NCBI GenBank assembly: GCA_020723325.1 | Contig: DYJD01000010.1 | Span: 1 to 64,000, forward strand | Direction of reading: 5' to 3' | DNA length: 64,000 nucleotides | Origin: Desulfosudis oleivorans | GTDB taxonomy: Bacteria > Desulfobacterota > Desulfobacteria > Desulfobacterales > SURF-7 | Shown here: positions 27,667-36,472 of the stretch, piece by piece | Numbering within the stretch: the stretch's first letter is position 1 | Layout of the letters: each line of letters starts with the position of its first letter | The notes under the pieces: generated by a model | Told to the model about the DNA's origin: nothing | The model's database searches: none | Seen by the model: the letters and a program-made list of their open reading frames with translations, nothing else | Made by a program: the position numbers and the translations under genes

Positions 27667-29244
27667 ATGGAGATTGTTGTTTTTGCTTTAACAGCCATTC
27701 TTTTTACCGGATGGGGGTTTTTTTTATATCTCAAGAACACCCAGTGCCTTCAAGAACATCGTTATTTATATATCATCACGCCGGTATTGTTTTATATTGT
27801 ATTTCTACTATATCTAAATCATTCCATTCATTTATTGAATAATTATTGGCATGGCGCGAGGCTGGCATTTTCTAGCTCGTTGGTGCATGGCTACAATCTT
27901 TATTACCCCGTAGATCATGGGCCTATATTAGGCATGATCTATGGGCCGATTGCACCCATTTTATGGCTACCGGCGATCATTTCTGCCAGCTCAATCAATA
28001 TGCAAGTGATTCTGGCAGCCTGGATAACAAATGCGTCTGTATTGATACCGCTTTTTATACTACTGACTACTGCGCATTGGCGTTTCTCTAGAAATCGTAT
28101 CGTGCCCTTGGCGGGATTTCTTTTGGTAAGCATTTTATTATACCTAGTCCAAGCCAGCAAATATATAACCACATGGATTCATGTTGATAGCGCGGCTGTC
28201 GGTTTCGGAATATGGGCCGCTAGTTTGTTGATGACGGCCAATGGACAACCAAGCTGGAAAAGATTGACACTTGCGGCGGTTTTTTCTTTTGCCGCAGCTT
28301 TTTCCAAACAAAATGAAGTAATGATCATAGCCGCCCAAATGATTTATTTATACATTGCATTTGGTAGGAAAACAGCCGTTCGTTTTCTTATCTGCCTTGT
28401 ATCGATCGGTTTGGTAATCAGTATCATTTTATTGCTTTTTTATCGCGATCAAATCATGGCGATGTTTTTAAATATGGTCATTATTCCTTCCAAACATCCG
28501 TCACAAGAAAAAGGCATCGGTTTTATTTTGGAACTTGCAATAAAATCAGGTGTCAAGCACTCCTTATGGCTGGTTTTAATTACTTGGATTTTAGCCATAA
28601 ATGGAGATATTTTATTGTGGTATAAAAAGCGAGAAACGTGGCGTGACGAATCCGCCTGGATTTTACTGGTTTTGACGGCGATAATAATGTTCCCCATATC
28701 TATTATAGCTGAACGCAAGGTTGGAGGCTATGTCAACAGCCATCATTTTGTCTGCTACTTTATAGCGGCAGTTGTTTGGGTTTTAACTCATTATGAAATG
28801 AAGAAGATATCTGCCGGAAAAAAGGGAATACCTGGCTTGATGATTGCAGTCGTTGTCGCTTGCTTCGCATTGCTTCCGCTTGAAGAACTATCTTATAAAT
28901 CCTCGTTGCGAATTTTTAAAAAAAATCCTCAAAAACAAGCAGTTGAATTTATGCATAAGCATCCAGGTGAGGCCTACTTTCCATGGTACCCACTTGCAGC
29001 ATTAAATGCGGAAGGGAAACTATATCATTTTTCAGACGGCATTTTTTCCCGAATTATCGGTGGGCAGAATGTCACCCAGAAACATTTTATTGAGAATATT
29101 CCGGAAAAGATAAAGTATATTATTTTTCGAAAACAAGATCATGATTTTCAACAAAAAGATTATGCTTTGCAATATCTGCCCGATTATCGCTACCTGATTC
29201 ATTTAGAAGAGCTTCCGGATTGGGTTGTTTTTACTAATCAATAA
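27667..29244 (+). CDS. GT-C-like multi-pass membrane protein
   Basis: 525 residues, about eleven predicted membrane helices and a ~100-residue C-terminal soluble tail. The first large loop, YWHGARLAFSSSLVHGYNLY followed by GPILGMIYGPI, has the look of polyprenyl-phosphate-dependent GT-C glycosyltransferases (small residues and acidic or aromatic groups after helix 1 or 2), but no exact family match comes to mind. It begins 58 bases after the methyltransferase in the same direction. A role in transferring a lipid-linked sugar on the periplasmic side is inferred from context. Confidence 0.65.
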   Translation: MEIVVFALTAILFTGWGFFLYLKNTQCLQEHRYLYIITPVLFYIVFLLYLNHSIHLLNNYWHGARLAFSSSLVHGYNLYYPVDHGPILGMIYGPIAPILWLPAIISASSINMQVILAAWITNASVLIPLFILLTTAHWRFSRNRIVPLAGFLLVSILLYLVQASKYITTWIHVDSAAVGFGIWAASLLMTANGQPSWKRLTLAAVFSFAAAFSKQNEVMIIAAQMIYLYIAFGRKTAVRFLICLVSIGLVISIILLLFYRDQIMAMFLNMVIIPSKHPSQEKGIGFILELAIKSGVKHSLWLVLITWILAINGDILLWYKKRETWRDESAWILLVLTAIIMFPISIIAERKVGGYVNSHHFVCYFIAAVVWVLTHYEMKKISAGKKGIPGLMIAVVVACFALLPLEELSYKSSLRIFKKNPQKQAVEFMHKHPGEAYFPWYPLAALNAEGKLYHFSDGIFSRIIGGQNVTQKHFIENIPEKIKYIIFRKQDHDFQQKDYALQYLPDYRYLIHLEELPDWVVFTNQ

Positions 29245-29295
29245 AAACGATTCAAATAAATAAAAGCCGATACTTCGCAAGAAGAGAAATCGAAA

Positions 29296-30402
29296 ATGAA
29301 TCAAAATGAATCAATTGAAAACTACCTGCCAGAATTGGATGGTATCCGTGGTGTTGCTATATTATTTATTCTACTCTTTCATTGTCTTCCTTTCGAGATT
29401 ATTGCAAATCATAGAATCCTATCTTTTTTAAAGATTTCTTTATGGATAGGTGTGGATTTGTTTTTCGTTCTTTCCGGTTTTCTTATTACCAGAATCCTTA
29501 TAGGCTTGAAAGGAAGAAACAATAAATATATTGTATTCTATGGAAGGCGATCATTGCGGATTTTTCCGTTATATTATTTTACTTTAGTCATTGTTTTTTT
29601 CTTTCTATCAAAAAATTATCAAGTAAAAGAGGCTCTTTTATATACAGCACCCAAGCAGTATTTTTTTTTGTACGGTTACAATTTATACATTTTAATCAAT
29701 AACTCATTTGCCATTAGTGATTTTTTGAATCATTTCTGGAGTCTCTGTGTTGAAGAGCAGTTCTATCTGTTCTGGCCATTTGTAATATTTTCCTTTAAAA
29801 CTCAAAAATTACCATATGTAATGACTGTTGCAGTAATTATTTCTGTTATATCCAAAATTCTATTTTATTTTTTGGGGTTGGATTGGTCAGTAATATTTAC
29901 GAATACGATTACCAGGATGGATTGCTTTGCGTTAGGTGGACTATCGGCATATGGTTATATAAATCGCTCATATCGAAGATCTATTTATATAATTAAAATT
30001 GTGTTTTATTTATCAGCCGTTGTATTATTTATTTATGCTTTTGTTGCAAAAGGTTTAAGAATTGATTCAATCACCACACAGGTACTGATTACGCCCCTAA
30101 TTGCTCTTTTATTCTCCACTTGTATATATCTAGTTGTCGTTGATCGCTTTAAATTATTAAAAACATTATTTTTATGCTATTGGCTTAGACAAATTGGAAA
30201 ATATAGCTATGGCATTTATATTTATCACTGGCTTATATATGTAACCATTGTTCAATACAATATATTAAGGCTAAAAAATATGAATTCGTGGATAAGTTTT
30301 GGGGTAATAATTGGAGGAACATTTATCATATCTATACTGAGCTATCATTTTCTGGAACGGCCATTTTTAAATTTGAAGAAATATTTATTCTCGAGGGCTT
30401 AA
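29296..30402 (+). CDS. OafA/YrhL-type acyltransferase 3
   Basis: 368 residues, ten-helix acyltransferase-3 domain. Seen: ELDGIRGVAILFILLFHCLP with the conserved catalytic-region His, WIGVDLFFVLSGFLITRIL, YGRRSLRIFPLYY and SLCVEEQFYLFWP. Such inner-membrane proteins O-acylate surface sugars using cytoplasmic acyl-CoA. It lacks an SGNH domain. This is the last gene of the very AT-rich island; the next gene downstream has a clearly higher GC content. Confidence 0.92.
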   Translation: MNQNESIENYLPELDGIRGVAILFILLFHCLPFEIIANHRILSFLKISLWIGVDLFFVLSGFLITRILIGLKGRNNKYIVFYGRRSLRIFPLYYFTLVIVFFFLSKNYQVKEALLYTAPKQYFFLYGYNLYILINNSFAISDFLNHFWSLCVEEQFYLFWPFVIFSFKTQKLPYVMTVAVIISVISKILFYFLGLDWSVIFTNTITRMDCFALGGLSAYGYINRSYRRSIYIIKIVFYLSAVVLFIYAFVAKGLRIDSITTQVLITPLIALLFSTCIYLVVVDRFKLLKTLFLCYWLRQIGKYSYGIYIYHWLIYVTIVQYNILRLKNMNSWISFGVIIGGTFIISILSYHFLERPFLNLKKYLFSRA

Positions 30403-30491
30403 ATCAAGACTTTTTCAGGACACTCGGAAGGCCAGGAGCGTGCAAAAATCCTTGTATCAATGCACTGATTAGCAGCATTGGGCAAACGAAA

Positions 30492-31223
30492 ATGACACGA
30501 GACTCGTACGAAGACTTTGCTGAGCGTTACGACTGGATGAAGCTGGATAATCCCACCCGGCAGGAGTTCTTTCGATCGATCTTTAATATGTACGGCGTGA
30601 AATCAGTTCTCGATTGTGCCTGTGGCACCGGACGAGACCTGATCATGTTTCAATCCATGGGACTCAGGGTCTTCGGGTCCGATTTGTCGGATTCAATGCT
30701 GACCGTGGCTCGAAGAGATATTTGCGAAGCCAATATCCCCCTCCGGAAGGTAGATTACCGCGAACTCCAGGAGAACTACAACAGGGAGTTTGATGCCGTC
30801 GTATGCCTCAGCAACTCGATCAATGAGGTGCTTGAAGACGCAGAGACCCTCCGGGCTTTGTGCAGCATGAGAGCCGTTCTTTGTGCTGGTGGAATTCTCG
30901 TTTTCGATCAAGGACAAACCGACGCTTCCATGCGTACCCCACCGGAATTCGCCCCTGTTCTCAACAATCGAGATTTCACCAGATTTTTCACCATGGCATA
31001 CACTGGTGATATCCAGACGGTGCACATCTTCGACTTCATTCACACAAAGGACATTTGCGAATTCAAACATTCGTCCGTTCGGATTCGTATCCGTTTGTTG
31101 GATAGCTGGTGCCAGATTCTGCGTGATGCAGGATTTGTCAGCGTCGAGTTCTTCGGTGATTGGGATTTGACTCCCTACCACAAGAACTCAAGTCAGAGAT
31201 TGATTGCTGTGGCACAGAAATAG
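30492..31223 (+). CDS. SAM-dependent methyltransferase (glycine N-methyltransferase-like)
   Basis: 243 residues from the ATG at 30492 (MTRDSYEDFAERYDWM). Motif I is VLDCACGTGRDLIMFQSMG, with FDAVVCLSNSINEVLED and AVLCAGGILVFDQGQ following, as in small-molecule and sarcosine/glycine-type methyltransferases. The open frame reaches back into the acyltransferase gene, but that part is not protein-like. Base composition is markedly more GC-rich than the preceding glycan genes, so it may not belong to the same acquired block. The substrate is unknown. Confidence 0.82.
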   Translation: MTRDSYEDFAERYDWMKLDNPTRQEFFRSIFNMYGVKSVLDCACGTGRDLIMFQSMGLRVFGSDLSDSMLTVARRDICEANIPLRKVDYRELQENYNREFDAVVCLSNSINEVLEDAETLRALCSMRAVLCAGGILVFDQGQTDASMRTPPEFAPVLNNRDFTRFFTMAYTGDIQTVHIFDFIHTKDICEFKHSSVRIRIRLLDSWCQILRDAGFVSVEFFGDWDLTPYHKNSSQRLIAVAQK

Positions 31224-31266
31224 GATTGCCCAAGGCGTAAGACGGCAGGACTGGACTAACTGCCGT

Positions 31267-31302
31267 GCGAAAAAAAGCGGGAGCGGCTTGAACCGCTCCC
31301 GC
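31267..31302 (-). terminator. Rho-independent terminator of the hcp-ferredoxin operon
   Basis: On the minus strand GCGGGAGCGG pairs with CCGCTCCCGC around a 6-base loop (31277-31302) and is followed by eight T's. It lies 78 bases after the ferredoxin stop codon. Confidence 0.85.
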
Positions 31303-31379
31303 AGGGGATGAGGTGTGAATCGTTGTCACTGTGGTTGACTCGGTGACATGATCCCACCGTTGGTAGGCTCGTTTTGGGG

Positions 31380-32141
31380 TCACATGGCCTGGCGGCACCC
31401 GCAGTCATCCATAACCGCCCCGCGGCAGGTGATGATAACTTCCGTGTGGGGGATCTGCTTGCCGGAGGCCTCAAGAGCCCTTTGGACGATCATGGGCAGG
31501 CCGCCGCAGCAGGGCACTTCCATGAAGACCGTGGTGATGCTCTTGGGACTGGCGGTTTTGAAGATGGCCGTGAACTTCTCAATATAGGCCTCGGCATCGT
31601 CGAATTTGGGACACCCCAGGAGCACGACTTTGCCTTTTAAAAAATCCCGGTGCAGATTGGGGTAAGCCACCGGCGCGCAGTCCGCCAGCACCAGCAGATC
31701 GGCGTTTTTCAAGAAAGGCGCGTTGGGCGGCACCAGGCGGATTTGGACCGGCCAATGGGTCAGGGCCGAAGCCTCGTTCTGAAAGCCCTTGGGGGCATTA
31801 GCCGCCTGACAAGGGGAAACCGGTGCAAAGGTTTGAATATTGGCCGACGGGCAGCCACAGGCCATGGCCGGTTCAGCCTTATGATGGGCTTTTTTTGAAT
31901 GCGCCAAATGGGCCTCCACTGCGGCCTCGTCAAATTCTTCCGCTTCTCTTTCGATGACCTGCAAGGCGTCATTGGGGCATTCACCCAGACAGGCGCCCAG
32001 TCCGTCGCAAAAACGATCTTCGATCACTTTGGCTTTGCCGTCGATTATCTTGATGGCGCCCTCGGCGCAGGCCGGCACGCATTGGCCGCAGCCGTCACAA
32101 CGTTCTTCATCGATTTGAATTATTTTCCGGATGGTTTTCAT
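31380..32141 (-). CDS. 4Fe-4S ferredoxin-type protein linked to hcp
   Basis: 253 residues. Two N-terminal cluster motifs are seen: CDGCGQCVPAC (residues ~15-25) and the unusual CDGLGACLGEC (three Cys with C-x5-C-x3-C spacing), as in ferredoxins that accompany hybrid cluster protein in anaerobes. The C-terminal ~140 residues contain more cysteines (VADCAP-type, LLGCPKFDD, VPCCGGLP), suggesting an additional metal or thiol site. It is the last gene of a minus-strand operon with the HD protein and hcp, and likely delivers electrons to Hcp. A strong terminator follows. Confidence 0.85.
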   Translation of the reverse strand: MKTIRKIIQIDEERCDGCGQCVPACAEGAIKIIDGKAKVIEDRFCDGLGACLGECPNDALQVIEREAEEFDEAAVEAHLAHSKKAHHKAEPAMACGCPSANIQTFAPVSPCQAANAPKGFQNEASALTHWPVQIRLVPPNAPFLKNADLLVLADCAPVAYPNLHRDFLKGKVVLLGCPKFDDAEAYIEKFTAIFKTASPKSITTVFMEVPCCGGLPMIVQRALEASGKQIPHTEVIITCRGAVMDDCGCRQAM

Positions 32142-32163
32142 CGTGGTTTTCCTCCTTCTCCCT

Positions 32164-32895
32164 TTATTGTCCAGCCAATCGGCTCATTGCTTCTTGCTTA
32201 CCGGTTTCAGTAAGAAAGGATTTCTCGATGATACTGTTCAATTTTTCCGAATCCATGGGATGCTCCTTGCGGCCTTCTTCCAGGTTCGTAATCAGATCCG
32301 CATCGAACAGCACCTTAAAATTTGGGGTTTCTTCCGGCCGGGGATGATGATGATGGGCCACGATATCGCAGACTTCTTCAATCAATTCCGGTCTGGCCCC
32401 CAGCTTTTCCAGGATGGCGCGGGCAATGGGGGGGCCTTCCAATTCCTGGTAGGCGGCGGCCGTGCTGTTGTGCTTGCGTTCGGCCTCGTGAATGCCGATA
32501 TCGTGCAGATAGGCTGCCGCCAGCACCACGGCCAGGTTGGTGCCTTCTTTTTTTCCGATATTTTCGGCATGGCGCGCCACCCGCATGGCATGGCCGATAC
32601 GTTTAAAATCGGATTTAAAATATTTCTTCATTTCCACCGCCACCCGCTCCTTCAAAAGGTTTTCCTTTTGGGCCATAAGCTCCGGCGGCAGGGAGCCGAT
32701 GCATTGCTCGGCGAATTCACAATAGGAGGCGCAACCGAAATCCATATTGGGGTTCAGGAAACGGTGGCCGCAATGATTGCATTTTCTGGCCGGATCATCC
32801 TTGAAAAATTCCACTACATGATTGCATTTGGGGCAGTTGGATTCAAAAATGGCCCCTTTTTTCCAGTATCGGCTATCCTGTCCGGGACATTTCAT
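32164..32895 (-). CDS. HD-domain protein with N-terminal zinc ribbon
   Basis: 243 residues. The N-terminus has CPKC and CNHC pairs (zinc-ribbon-like, about residues 20-42) and a further CASYCEFAEQC stretch. An HD phosphohydrolase domain follows, with H...AAYLHDIG and AHHHHP metal-ligand residues (about 100-190). HD enzymes hydrolyse phosphomonoesters or nucleotides. It sits between hcp and the ferredoxin and belongs to the same operon (22 bases from the next gene). The substrate is unknown; a redox- or NO-responsive function is suggested by the Cys-rich region and the position. Confidence 0.82.
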   Translation of the reverse strand: MKCPGQDSRYWKKGAIFESNCPKCNHVVEFFKDDPARKCNHCGHRFLNPNMDFGCASYCEFAEQCIGSLPPELMAQKENLLKERVAVEMKKYFKSDFKRIGHAMRVARHAENIGKKEGTNLAVVLAAAYLHDIGIHEAERKHNSTAAAYQELEGPPIARAILEKLGARPELIEEVCDIVAHHHHPRPEETPNFKVLFDADLITNLEEGRKEHPMDSEKLNSIIEKSFLTETGKQEAMSRLAGQ

Positions 32896-32919
32896 AATGC
32901 ACCTCCTTTACTTCCTTTC

Positions 32920-33006
32920 ATTCCGCGTTCCGCCTTCCGCGTTCCGCGTTCGCCAAGGCTTTCTGATGGGTGCCGGGGTCTAACCGCGGCAGCCATCAGA
33001 GCCTTG
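32920..33006. repeat. TTCCGCG tandem repeats and a hairpin between hcp and the HD gene
   Basis: 32920-32952 is a run of TTCCGCG/TTCCGCC units. It is followed by an inverted repeat (CAAGGCT at 32954-32960 with TCTGATGG, against CCATCAGA and AGCCTTG ending at 33006). On the minus strand this lies just after the hcp stop and could attenuate read-through into the two downstream genes. Confidence 0.5.
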
Positions 33007-33038
33007 TATCCTCAGCCTCCTTGGGATGGTGGGGGGGG

Positions 33039-34667
33039 TTATCCCAGGATGGCTTTCAGATCTTCCTCCGCTGTCTTGATGGGCATGATGTTGAAATTCT
33101 GCACCAGCACATCCAGCACATTGGGGGTGATAAAGGCCGGCAGAGACGGCCCCAGGCGGATGTCCTTGATTCCCAGGTACAGCAAGGTCAGCAGGATGAC
33201 ACAGGCCTTTTGCTCATACCAGGACAAGACCATGGACAAGGGCAGATCGTTCACGCCGCAGTTGAAGGCATTGGCCAGGGCCACGGCGATCTGGATGGCG
33301 GAGTAAGCGTCATTGCATTGGCCCACATCCAACAGCCTGGGAATTCCGCCGATGTTGCCCAGATCCTGGTCAAAGAAGCGGAATTTTCCGCAGGCCAGGG
33401 TCAGCACCACACAATCTTTGGGCACTTTTTCCACAAATTCAGTGTAGTAGTTGCGGCCCGGCTTGGCGCCGTCACAGCCGGCCACCAGGAAGAAATGACG
33501 GATGGCTTTGCTTTTCACCGCGTCGATGACCTGACCGGCCACCCCCATGACCGTGTTGCGGGCAAAACCCACCATGACGGATTTGCCGGGTTTGTCCTCG
33601 CTGAAGCCCGGCATGGCCAGGGCTTTATTGATCACCGGGGTGAAATCCTTGTCGGCGATGTGGGTGAGGCCGGGCCAGCCGACGAGACCGGTGGTGAAAA
33701 TATTGGCCTGGTAGCTTTCCTTGGGTTTCTGAATGCAGTTGGTGGTCATCAGAATGGCGCCGGGGAAAGCCTCGAATTCCTTGGCCTGATTCTGCCAGGC
33801 CGTCCCGTAGTGGCCGTAGAAATGAGGGTATTTCTTGAGTTCCGGGTAGCCGTGGCAGGGTAGCATTTCGCCGTGTGTGTAAACGTTGATGCCTTTGCCG
33901 GCGCTTTGTTTCAGGATCAGTTCAAGGTCCTTGAGGTCATGACCGGATACCAGAATGGCCTTGCCCTTTTTGGCTCCCAGGGGCACCGATGTAGGGACCG
34001 GATGACCGTAGGTGCCGGTATTGGCCGCGTCCAACAGTTCCATGGCGCGCAGGTTGATTTCACCGCATTTCAGGGCCAGGCCCACCAGGTCGTTTACACC
34101 CAGGGCATTGTTCAAGGTTCCGGCCAGGCCTTCATAAATAAAGGCATAGACTTTGGGGTCGCTCTGGCCCAAAATGGCCGCATGGTCGGCATAGGCAGCC
34201 AAACCTTTGATACCGTAAATGAGCAGCTCGCGCAGGGAACGGATGTCCGCATTCAGTGTGGCATCGGCCATAATTCCGACTTTTTCCCCCTGGGCGATCA
34301 GGCCCGGCAGGGAATTGTCCGGTTGATAAACCACGGCCGGTTCGGCAAAGTCGGTTTTGCCGCCGGCTTTTTTAACTTTATCCGCCAATGCATTCCGCAT
34401 TTCGACTGTTTTGACGATGAGTTTGACAAAACGGTCCGGATCAAAATCCACATTGGTTAAAGTGGAAAAAACCGCCTCGCAAGCAAAGCGATCAACCGCC
34501 GGGTCAATCAAACCAACCCGCCGGCCTTCATGGGCAATCACCGCCAGACCTTTGACCGCATAGATGAGGGCATCCTGAAGAGCCGCCACTTCCGGTTGTT
34601 TTCCGCATACGCCGATTTTGGTGCAGCCTTCGCCTTTTGTCGTTTGTTCGCATTGATAACAAAACAT
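33039..34667 (-). CDS. hcp: Hybrid cluster protein (hydroxylamine reductase), class I
   Basis: 542 residues, normal length. The N-terminal Cys spacing C-x2-C-x8-C-x5-C (CYQCEQTT...GCTKIGVC) is that of class I Hcp of anaerobes, binding a 4Fe-4S cluster. Hybrid-cluster ligands are visible in VAGCDGAKPG, LACGKFRFFDQ, VGQCNDAYSA and SWYEQKA. Hcp reduces nitric oxide to nitrous oxide (and hydroxylamine in vitro) in the cytoplasm under nitrosative stress. An AAAGGAG site precedes the ATG. It is divergent from an HcpR-like regulator and probably controlled by it through the palindrome at 34764. Confidence 0.97.
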   Translation of the reverse strand: MFCYQCEQTTKGEGCTKIGVCGKQPEVAALQDALIYAVKGLAVIAHEGRRVGLIDPAVDRFACEAVFSTLTNVDFDPDRFVKLIVKTVEMRNALADKVKKAGGKTDFAEPAVVYQPDNSLPGLIAQGEKVGIMADATLNADIRSLRELLIYGIKGLAAYADHAAILGQSDPKVYAFIYEGLAGTLNNALGVNDLVGLALKCGEINLRAMELLDAANTGTYGHPVPTSVPLGAKKGKAILVSGHDLKDLELILKQSAGKGINVYTHGEMLPCHGYPELKKYPHFYGHYGTAWQNQAKEFEAFPGAILMTTNCIQKPKESYQANIFTTGLVGWPGLTHIADKDFTPVINKALAMPGFSEDKPGKSVMVGFARNTVMGVAGQVIDAVKSKAIRHFFLVAGCDGAKPGRNYYTEFVEKVPKDCVVLTLACGKFRFFDQDLGNIGGIPRLLDVGQCNDAYSAIQIAVALANAFNCGVNDLPLSMVLSWYEQKACVILLTLLYLGIKDIRLGPSLPAFITPNVLDVLVQNFNIMPIKTAEEDLKAILG

Positions 34668-34763
34668 GATGTTTCTCCTTTCAGTTGATATGTAATCCTG
34701 TTAAATGGTTGTTGCTGATCGTCAGTTTTGGTCTATTTCTACATCTTATCTGTCCAGGTGACC

Positions 34764-34777
34764 TTGACTTAGATCAA
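34764..34777. promoter_or_regulatory. FNR/HcpR-type operator between hcp and its regulator
   Basis: TTGAC-TTAG-ATCAA, a 14-base near-palindrome of the FNR/HcpR class, in the 157-base gap between the hcp and regulator starts. HcpR proteins are known to activate hcp from TTGAC-type sites. Confidence 0.7.
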
Positions 34778-34824
34778 ATTCGCGTGCTAATTCATATTTT
34801 TTTAAAAAAAAGGTGGAGTGCGTC

Positions 34825-35514
34825 ATGAAAAATACACTTGAGATTCTCGCGGGCACATCCCTGTTTCACGGTTTACCGCAAAACCAACTGAATGATATCG
34901 CCGCCATAGCCGTTTTGAAGGAATTTCAAAAAGGCGAAATGATTTTCACGGAAGGCGACCAAGGCGACGGTTTTTATGTAGTAATAGAAGGATTGATCAA
35001 AATATTCAAGGTATCCACAGAAGGAAAAGAGCAGATCCTGCATATTTTCGGCAGCGGTGAGCCCATCGGCGAAGTGCCGGTCTTTTCCGGACAGAAATTC
35101 CCGGCTTCGGCCTTGACGCTGAAAAAAAGCCAGGTGTTGTTCTTCCCGCGCCGGGCCTTTGTTGAGTTGCTGGCTGCCCACACTTCCCTGGCCTTGAACA
35201 TGCTGGCGGTTCTATCCATGCGGCTGCGCCAGTTTACGGTCCAGATCGAAAATCTGTCCCTCAAGGAGGTGCCGGGCCGTTTGGCTGCATACCTATTATA
35301 TCTTACGGAAGAGCAGGACAATCGCAAGGTGGTTACACTCTCAATCTCAAAAGGCCAATTGGCAAGTTTGCTGGGCACCATCCCGGAGACGCTTTCCCGT
35401 ATTCTCACAAAGATGAGCACCCAGCAAGTGATCAGCGTCAAAGGTCGCAATATTCAATTGCTTGATCTGGAGGGCCTGCAGGGACTTGCTGAACACGGCA
35501 AGTTGATGGAGTAG
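34825..35514 (+). CDS. hcpR: Crp/Fnr-family regulator, HcpR-like
   Basis: About 229 residues. A cyclic-nucleotide-binding-fold sensor (residues ~10-125, GDGFYVVIEGLIKIF and SGEPIGEVPVFSG) is followed by a long dimer helix and a winged helix with recognition segment TIPETLSRILTKM. There is no FNR-type Cys cluster, consistent with heme- or NO-sensing HcpR/DNR proteins. The ATG at 34825 has AGGTGGAG upstream; a GTG at 34813 is less likely. It is divergent from hcp and therefore likely senses nitrosative stress. Confidence 0.85.
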   Translation: MKNTLEILAGTSLFHGLPQNQLNDIAAIAVLKEFQKGEMIFTEGDQGDGFYVVIEGLIKIFKVSTEGKEQILHIFGSGEPIGEVPVFSGQKFPASALTLKKSQVLFFPRRAFVELLAAHTSLALNMLAVLSMRLRQFTVQIENLSLKEVPGRLAAYLLYLTEEQDNRKVVTLSISKGQLASLLGTIPETLSRILTKMSTQQVISVKGRNIQLLDLEGLQGLAEHGKLME

Positions 35515-35518
35515 AAAA

Positions 35519-35605
35519 ACAGGCTGAAGGCTGTCAGGCTTAAGGTCCAAGCCAAACATGGTAACGGCTTCCATACCTTCATTACCTTCAGCCTTCAGAC
35601 TTAAG
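35519..35605. terminator. Imperfect inverted repeat between convergent genes
   Basis: TGAAGGCTG near 35524 is mirrored by CAGCCTTCA near 35591, with further GGCTTAAG/CTTAAG similarity. It sits between the convergent regulator and rubrerythrin genes and probably serves as a shared terminator; the units belong to a family of short repeats. Confidence 0.4.
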
Positions 35606-35609
35606 TCTA

Positions 35610-36086
35610 TCAACCTTTCAGTGCCACCAGGCGTTTGCTCAGGACGCGGATATGGCCCATTTCCTCTTTGATGACAGTATCAATTCTGCTGCGGCCCAGT
35701 TTTTCCGGCACCATGTCTTTTAAACCCAGATAAAAAACAATGGAATCCTTTTCCGCTTCAATGGCGGATTTAAGGATGTCCCGCAAGGAATCGCCTTGAA
35801 TTTCCTTTTTATAAAAGACGCGGATATCGGTCAAGGCGCGGAGGTACTGGCCGGCTTCCCCTTCCGGATCAAAAACCGTGGATTGCTTTTCACTATCCTT
35901 GAGGTCTTTTTGAATGGCTGTAAAGGTTTTTTCATGTTGATCTTCCATTCCCGCCAATTCCAGCAGGAGTGATTTGGCTTCCGGATCGGAAATTTTTTGG
36001 GCGGATGCGCGATAAAAAGCGGCTCCATTACGTTCCATTTGTACAGCCATTTCCATGATGTCGGCAGCATTAAAATCGTAGCTCAT
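35610..36086 (-). CDS. Rubrerythrin-type ferritin-like diiron protein
   Basis: 158 residues from the ATG at 36086 (MSYDFNAADIMEMAVQMERN), which has an AAAGGA site; the ATG ten codons earlier is rejected. The four-helix ferritin-like fold is indicated by EMAVQMERNGAAFYR, LAGMEDQHEKTF, AIEAEKDSIVFYL and VIKEEMGHIRVL, each supplying Glu or His ligands of a diiron site. There is no C-terminal rubredoxin domain. In anaerobes such proteins help remove peroxide. Neighbouring the Hcp module, it fits an oxidative/nitrosative stress block. Confidence 0.9.
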   Translation of the reverse strand: MSYDFNAADIMEMAVQMERNGAAFYRASAQKISDPEAKSLLLELAGMEDQHEKTFTAIQKDLKDSEKQSTVFDPEGEAGQYLRALTDIRVFYKKEIQGDSLRDILKSAIEAEKDSIVFYLGLKDMVPEKLGRSRIDTVIKEEMGHIRVLSKRLVALKG

Positions 36087-36472
36087 TGTTTGGTCCTTTC
36101 CTTTCTTCAGGTACAAATTATATCAAAAGAATCTGAAACAGATGGCATATCACGAGCGTGCATCCACAACCCCACTACAGCGGTTACCATAACGGCTTTC
36201 ATTGGGATTGTAAAGAGGGAAGGTGGCTGGACTTTTCAATCTTCAAGCGTCCATTATTTCAGGATTTTTGTCCAATAGGACAAAACATGTACACTCCCAT
36301 ACAATCTTCCGGCAATTCAAAATTCCTTTGTAAAATTCTGCTATTTACAGTTAATATTTTGAAATAATTATATTATATATATTTTATATATCGAATCGGC
36401 TTGATTGGCCTGGTTTTTGAATAATTTTTCTGTAAGAAAGCTTGAAAAGCAGCAATTAAAAAGAGGTTTGTT
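36087..36472. other. AT-rich divergent promoter region
   Basis: No gene. It holds a perfect palindrome at 36266-36285 (separate entry) and long A/T runs near 36345-36395, suitable for promoters of the divergent rubrerythrin and pseudo-receiver genes. Confidence 0.5.
36266..36285. promoter_or_regulatory. Perfect 20-base palindrome, candidate operator
   Basis: TTTTGTCC-AATA-GGACAAAA is fully symmetric and located between two divergent genes. No regulator is identified. The size and spacing fit a dimeric helix-turn-helix protein, possibly of the Crp/Fnr class. Confidence 0.45.

Noticed and set aside
33039-34460. Long plus-strand frames opposite hcp
   Set aside because: Antisense to a clearly conserved gene, with low-complexity composition typical of shadow frames in GC-rich genes.
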